Shown: piece by piece, positions 24,538 to 27,652 of the stretch
Position numbering within the stretch: the first letter of the stretch is position 1
Layout: every line of letters starts with the position of its first letter
Origin: Oceanococcus sp041619555
Lineage (GTDB): Bacteria > Pseudomonadota > Gammaproteobacteria > Nevskiales > Oceanococcaceae
Reading direction: 5' to 3'
Length of the DNA stretch: 27,652 nucleotides
Assembly: GCA_041619555.1 (NCBI GenBank)
Contig: JBFKDQ010000052.1
Location: 1-27,652, forward strand
Notes under the pieces: generated by a model
Databases searched by the model: none
What the model was told of the DNA's origin: nothing
Seen by the model: only the letters and a program-made list of their open reading frames with translations
Position numbers and translations under genes: made by a program

Positions 24538-24552
24538 AACTTCGTCGAAGTT
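24538..24552. promoter_or_regulatory. Operator-like inverted repeat upstream of the M20 operon
   Basis: AACTTC-GTC-GAAGTT is a perfect 6-bp inverted repeat with a three-base centre, about 140 bases before ATG 24692. Its symmetry suits a dimeric regulator. Known ectoine-catabolism regulators are of the MocR/GntR type (EnuR) and Lrp/AsnC type (DoeX), but no regulator gene is in the window and the pairing is speculative. Confidence 0.3.
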
Positions 24553-24691
24553 GCAGAAAGCCTGCTGCCGTCGAGACCGCGTTCACCCGCCATCGAGTCG
24601 GCAGCATCCGATGGGCGCCTGGCGCCAGACAATGCCGAATTCACCCGCGCATCCTGCACCATCCGGGATGTGTTGCCGACAAGGGGAAGAC

Positions 24692-25855
24692 ATGCCCGAG
24701 TCATGGTCACAAGTCGTGACCGCAGCCACCGCGCTGCGCCGTGACCTGCACCGGTCGCCGGAGTTGCCGTGGGCGGAACACCGCACCGCCGCTCGCATCC
24801 GCGCCGAGCTCGATCGTCTGCAGATTCCCTGGCGCGCTTGCGCCGGCACCGGCACACTCGCGTGCCTGGGCCAGATGGCATCCGGGCGTCATGTGGCCTT
24901 GCGGGCGGACATCGATGGTTTGCCGATCACCGAAGCGTCTGGCGCGGCCTGGAGTTCGCAGGAGGCCGGATGCATGCACGCCTGCGGCCATGACGGCCAC
25001 ACCGCCAGCCTGCTGGCGGCTGCCGCCTGGCTCAAGGCCCGGGAAGATCGCTTGCCAGGGCCGGTCAGCCTGTTGTTCCAGCCCGCCGAGGAGGGCGGCC
25101 ATGGGGCGCGCAAGATGGTTGAGGACGGCGCCCTGGCTGGTGTCGACGTGATTTTCGGCTGGCACAACTGGCCGGCGATTCCCTTCGGTCAGGCGGTGTG
25201 TCCCGATGGCGCGGTGATGTCGGCCAATGGCACGTTCACGATCGAACTCAAGGGACGGGGTGGGCATGCCAGCCAGCCTGAACTGTGCCGCGATCCGGTT
25301 CTGGCGGCCAGTGCCGTGGTGCTGGCGCTGCAGCAGGTGGTCAGTCGCCGGCTGGCGCCGCAACAGGCTGCGGTCCTGAGCGTGACCAGCATCGAGGCAC
25401 CCAGCGGGCTGACCGTGATCCCCGAACGGGCCCGCCTAGGCGGCAGCATCCGCTTTTCCGCCAGCGCCCTGCGTGAGGTGCTGGAGCGGGAGATCAACGC
25501 GGTGGTTGTGGCCACGGCAAGCGCCTACGGGGTGGAGGCTGTCATCGCGCATCAACGGCGCTACGCCGCGACCTGCAATACGCCGGCGGCGGCCGCCGAA
25601 TTTCGTGCGGTGCTGGCTGCCGAGTTCGGGCCGTGCTGGGGCGATGATGAAATCCTGCTCCCCATCATGGCGTCCGAGGATTTCAGTTACTACCTGGACG
25701 AGGTCCCCGGCGCCTACGCCCTGATCGGCAGTGACGATGGCCGTCAGCCGGCCTGGCCCTGTCACAGCCCGCACTACGACTTCAACGATGAACTGATTCC
25801 GCCGGTGGCGCGCATCTACAGCCGTCTGGCCGGGCTTACAAACGATTTCGAATAG
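24692..25855 (+). CDS. M20-family amidohydrolase, candidate N-acetyl-diaminobutyrate deacetylase
   Basis: A 387-residue cytoplasmic metallo-amidohydrolase of the M20D group (HipO/AbgA/ILL-like), which removes acyl groups from amino acids. Metal and catalytic residues are present: D73 and D75 in LRADIDGLPI, C98/H100/H103 in MHACGHDGH, E133/E134 in PAEEGGHGA, the histidine in GWHNWP, GRGGHASQP in the dimerisation domain, and the last histidine in CHSPHYDFNDE. ATG 24692 has AAGGGGAAG upstream; the frame is open further up but without family resemblance. Eleven bases separate it from the EctB/DoeD-like aminotransferase gene. By context it may be a DoeB2-type enzyme releasing acetate from N2-acetyl-2,4-diaminobutyrate. 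A general N-acyl-amino-acid deacylase is the alternative. Confidence 0.88.
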   Translation: MPESWSQVVTAATALRRDLHRSPELPWAEHRTAARIRAELDRLQIPWRACAGTGTLACLGQMASGRHVALRADIDGLPITEASGAAWSSQEAGCMHACGHDGHTASLLAAAAWLKAREDRLPGPVSLLFQPAEEGGHGARKMVEDGALAGVDVIFGWHNWPAIPFGQAVCPDGAVMSANGTFTIELKGRGGHASQPELCRDPVLAASAVVLALQQVVSRRLAPQQAAVLSVTSIEAPSGLTVIPERARLGGSIRFSASALREVLEREINAVVVATASAYGVEAVIAHQRRYAATCNTPAAAAEFRAVLAAEFGPCWGDDEILLPIMASEDFSYYLDEVPGAYALIGSDDGRQPAWPCHSPHYDFNDELIPPVARIYSRLAGLTNDFE

Positions 25856-25866
25856 AGGAAGACCCG

Positions 25867-27117
25867 ATGGATATTTTCGAGCAGTGGGAATCCGATATCC
25901 GCGGTTATTGCCGCGCCTTTCCAACCGTGTTTCACACCGCCTCCAATGCAATCCAGACCGACGAGGCGGGCAAGTCCTACATCGACTTCTTTGCCGGTGC
26001 AGGGGTCCTGAATTTCGGCCACAACAATCCGAAAATGAAGCGGGCCCTGATCGACTACATCAAGAAGGACGGCATCGCCCACAGCCTGGACATGTACACC
26101 ACCGCCAAGCGGGAGTTCATCAGCGCGTTTGTCGAGAACGTCCTCAAGCCGCGGCAGATGACGCACAAGCTGCAGTTCATTGGTCCCACCGGTACCAATG
26201 CGGTGGAGGCGGCGCTGAAGCTGGCGCGACGCGTGACCGGCCGCACCGAGGTCGTGGCCTTCAGTCATGGTTTTCATGGCATGACCCTGGGCGCTCTGGC
26301 CTGTACCGCGAATGCGTATTTCCGCAATGCCGCCGGCGTGCCTCTGCAGCATGTTCACCGCTTGCCGTTTCAGGCTCAGGCGCTGGATTGCAGCCAGTGT
26401 CTGGCCGCCTATCGCGAGGCCTTGCGTGACCCGTCCTGTGGGCTGAATCCGCCGGCCGCATTTCTCGTTGAGGCGATCCAGGCCGAGGGCGGCGTCAATG
26501 TGGCTTCCCGCGCCTGGCTGCAGGAACTGCAGGCACTGGCGCGCGAGACCGGCGCCTTGTTGATCATCGATGACATCCAGGTTGGTTGCGGTCGCACGGG
26601 CTCGTATTTCAGCTTTGATGGCATGGATCTGGATCCCGACATCATCACCCTGGCCAAGGGCATCGGTGGCTTCGGTACGCCGCTGGCGATGAATCTGATC
26701 AAGCCCGAGCACGATCGCCACTGGTCGCCGGGCGAGCATACCGGGACCTTTCGAGGTCAGGGCCTGTCTTTCGTCGCCGGCCGGGAAGCCCTGCGCTATT
26801 TCGAAACCGACGAACTGATGCAGCAGGTGCAAAGCCATGGCGAACGCATGGCGAGCTGGCTCAAGGACATCGCCCAGGCCCACGCCCAGAGAAACTTCGC
26901 CGTGCGTGGGCGCGGCATGATTCAGGGCCTGGATGTGCATGATGGCGCGCTGGCCAAGGACGTGGCGCGCCGATGTTTCGAGGCCGGTCTGCTGATCGGA
27001 CCCTGCGGCAGCGGTGGCCGGGTCATCAAGCTGATTCCGCCGCTGACCATCGAGGATGAACATCTGCAGCGCGGCCTGGACATCCTCCAAGCATCCATCA
27101 ATGAGGCCCTGGCATGA
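25867..27117 (+). CDS. doeD: Class III aminotransferase, diaminobutyrate type (EctB/DoeD-like)
   Basis: A 416-residue PLP enzyme that moves the gamma-amino group of 2,4-diaminobutyrate to or from 2-oxoglutarate. Signatures of the diaminobutyrate transaminase group are close: ESDIRGYCRAFPTVF, YIDFFAGAGVLNFGHNNP, DGIAHSLDMYTTAKREF, GPTGTNAVEAALKLAR, HGFHGMTLGALACTAN, DDIQVGCGRTGSYFSF, the PLP lysine K264 in TLAKGIGGFGTPLAM, and GEHTGTFRGQ. The start has GAGGAAG. The gene lies between a deacetylase and an M24 hydrolase, and its TGA overlaps the ATG of the latter (27114-27117). With no ectA or ectC beside it, the catabolic role (DoeD) is preferred over biosynthesis (EctB), but sequence alone does not fully separate them. 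Confidence 0.85.
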   Translation: MDIFEQWESDIRGYCRAFPTVFHTASNAIQTDEAGKSYIDFFAGAGVLNFGHNNPKMKRALIDYIKKDGIAHSLDMYTTAKREFISAFVENVLKPRQMTHKLQFIGPTGTNAVEAALKLARRVTGRTEVVAFSHGFHGMTLGALACTANAYFRNAAGVPLQHVHRLPFQAQALDCSQCLAAYREALRDPSCGLNPPAAFLVEAIQAEGGVNVASRAWLQELQALARETGALLIIDDIQVGCGRTGSYFSFDGMDLDPDIITLAKGIGGFGTPLAMNLIKPEHDRHWSPGEHTGTFRGQGLSFVAGREALRYFETDELMQQVQSHGERMASWLKDIAQAHAQRNFAVRGRGMIQGLDVHDGALAKDVARRCFEAGLLIGPCGSGGRVIKLIPPLTIEDEHLQRGLDILQASINEALA

Positions 27118-27652
27118 AGCAACGTGATGACATGAGCTTCCCGTTCGAAGAGTACGAGCGGCGACTGGGCGCGCTGCGCGAGCGCATGCAGCAACGGCTT
27201 CTGGACGCGGTGGTGATCACCGATCCGGAAAATCTGATGTACCTCACGGATTATCAGACCACCGGCTATTCCTTCTTCCAGGCTCTGGTGGTGCCGCTGG
27301 AGAGCGAACCTTTCATGATCACCCGCAAGCTGGAGGCCACCAATGTGCATGCACGGACCTGGGTCGAGATCACCCGGCCGTATCCGGATACCGGTGATGC
27401 GATCCAGATGTTGCTGGAATCCCTGCGCGAATTCGGACTGGCCGACAAGTATGTTGGTTATGAGCGCAACAGCTATTTCTTTCCCGCCTACCATCAGGAT
27501 TACATCCGCAATGCGTTCGGCAATGGCAAGCTGCTCGACTGTTTCGGCATCGTCGAGCAGGGGCGCATCTGCAAGTCCAAAGCCGAGATCGAGATCATGC
27601 AGCGGGCGGCGCGAGCGACCGAGGCCGGCATGCAGGCGGGCTTTGCCGCCTG
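27114..27652 (+). CDS. M24-family hydrolase (Xaa-Pro peptidase/ectoine-hydrolase-like), cut by window end
   Basis: A partial gene: 179 codons are in the window and the frame is open at the end. The start ATG overlaps the aminotransferase stop (ATGA). The N-terminal creatinase-like domain is seen: FEEYERRLGALRERMQQ, AVVITDPENLMYLTDYQTTG, EPFMITRKLEATNV, the linker CFGIVEQGRICKSKAEIEIM, and the start of the pita-bread catalytic domain (QRAARATEAGMQAG). The metal ligands lie beyond the window. Context suggests a ring-opening hydrolase such as ectoine hydrolase DoeA. However, DoeA proteins, from memory, carry TGYDGWSFYVHQ in this region, where this protein has TDYQTTGYSFFQA, so a different substrate is possible. 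Confidence 0.8.
   Translation, partial: MKQRDDMSFPFEEYERRLGALRERMQQRLLDAVVITDPENLMYLTDYQTTGYSFFQALVVPLESEPFMITRKLEATNVHARTWVEITRPYPDTGDAIQMLLESLREFGLADKYVGYERNSYFFPAYHQDYIRNAFGNGKLLDCFGIVEQGRICKSKAEIEIMQRAARATEAGMQAGFAA

Larger units (their letters stand above)
24076..24691. other. 616-base intergenic region upstream of the M20 operon
   Basis: No gene could be supported here. The frames at 24119-24433 and 24430-24744 lack ribosome sites and family resemblance. Structures seen: a perfect 9-bp hairpin CCCGTCTGC/GCAGACGGG (24377-24400), a palindrome TGATCGATCA (24456-24465), a GC-rich hairpin followed by TTTT (24486-24520), and an operator-like inverted repeat (24538-24552). The region probably ends the upstream transcript and controls the downstream operon. 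No -35/-10 pair was convincing. Confidence 0.5.

Noticed and set aside
762..25855. Functional abg-type link between the AbgT-like transporter and the M20 amidohydrolase
   Set aside because: They are 22 kb apart, and the M20 gene sits in a different operon with an aminotransferase and an M24 hydrolase.

Overview
The window is about 27.6 kb of GC-rich DNA with tightly packed genes on both strands. It looks like a chromosomal segment of a free-living, probably marine or saline gammaproteobacterium near the Xanthomonadales/Wenzhouxiangella/Chromatiales side. The clues are PurU, TruD and a DUF2333 protein, a large TonB-dependent receptor with an IIVTAQ-type TonB box, an M36 protease with a GlyGly-CTERM-like tail, several lipoproteins, a Hanks-type kinase, and a three-gene operon resembling ectoine catabolism. 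The placement is an inference from gene content. No rRNA, tRNA, CRISPR array, integrase or transposase gene was found.

Region 1 (1-3034): the 5' part of a serine/threonine kinase gene with an in-frame TAA inside the kinase domain, an AbgT-family transporter, and a divergent Mpo1-like (DUF962) membrane protein. Region 2 (3242-9870): a TonB-dependent receptor, a cluster of degenerate REP-like hairpins, a DUF6279-like lipoprotein, a hot-dog thioesterase, a membrane diguanylate cyclase, a solitary copy of the same hairpin, and a beta-propeller lipoprotein. Region 3 (9867-13737): a secreted alpha/beta hydrolase translationally coupled to the propeller lipoprotein, then a 643-base gap and an AT-richer gene for a secreted protein of unknown function. 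Region 4 (13738-18720): stacked hairpins, a 1112-residue M36 metalloprotease, an enoyl-CoA hydratase-like protein and a short-chain dehydrogenase. Region 5 (18721-24075): housekeeping genes: purU (with a possible 59-codon upstream ORF), truD, a DUF2333 protein and a long coiled-coil form of the SRAP/YedK DNA-repair family. Region 6 (24076-27652): a 616-base regulatory gap and an operon of an M20 deacetylase, an EctB/DoeD-type aminotransferase and an M24 hydrolase that runs off the window.

The last operon has the logic of ectoine breakdown: an M24 enzyme opens the ring, a deacetylase frees 2,4-diaminobutyrate, and an aminotransferase removes the terminal amino group. Its M24 and M20 members do not look like the best-known DoeA/DoeB, so the substrate is open. 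The best candidates for something undescribed are this operon, the AT-rich secreted protein at 12133-13737, and the GGGGACGCACCAC hairpin family.
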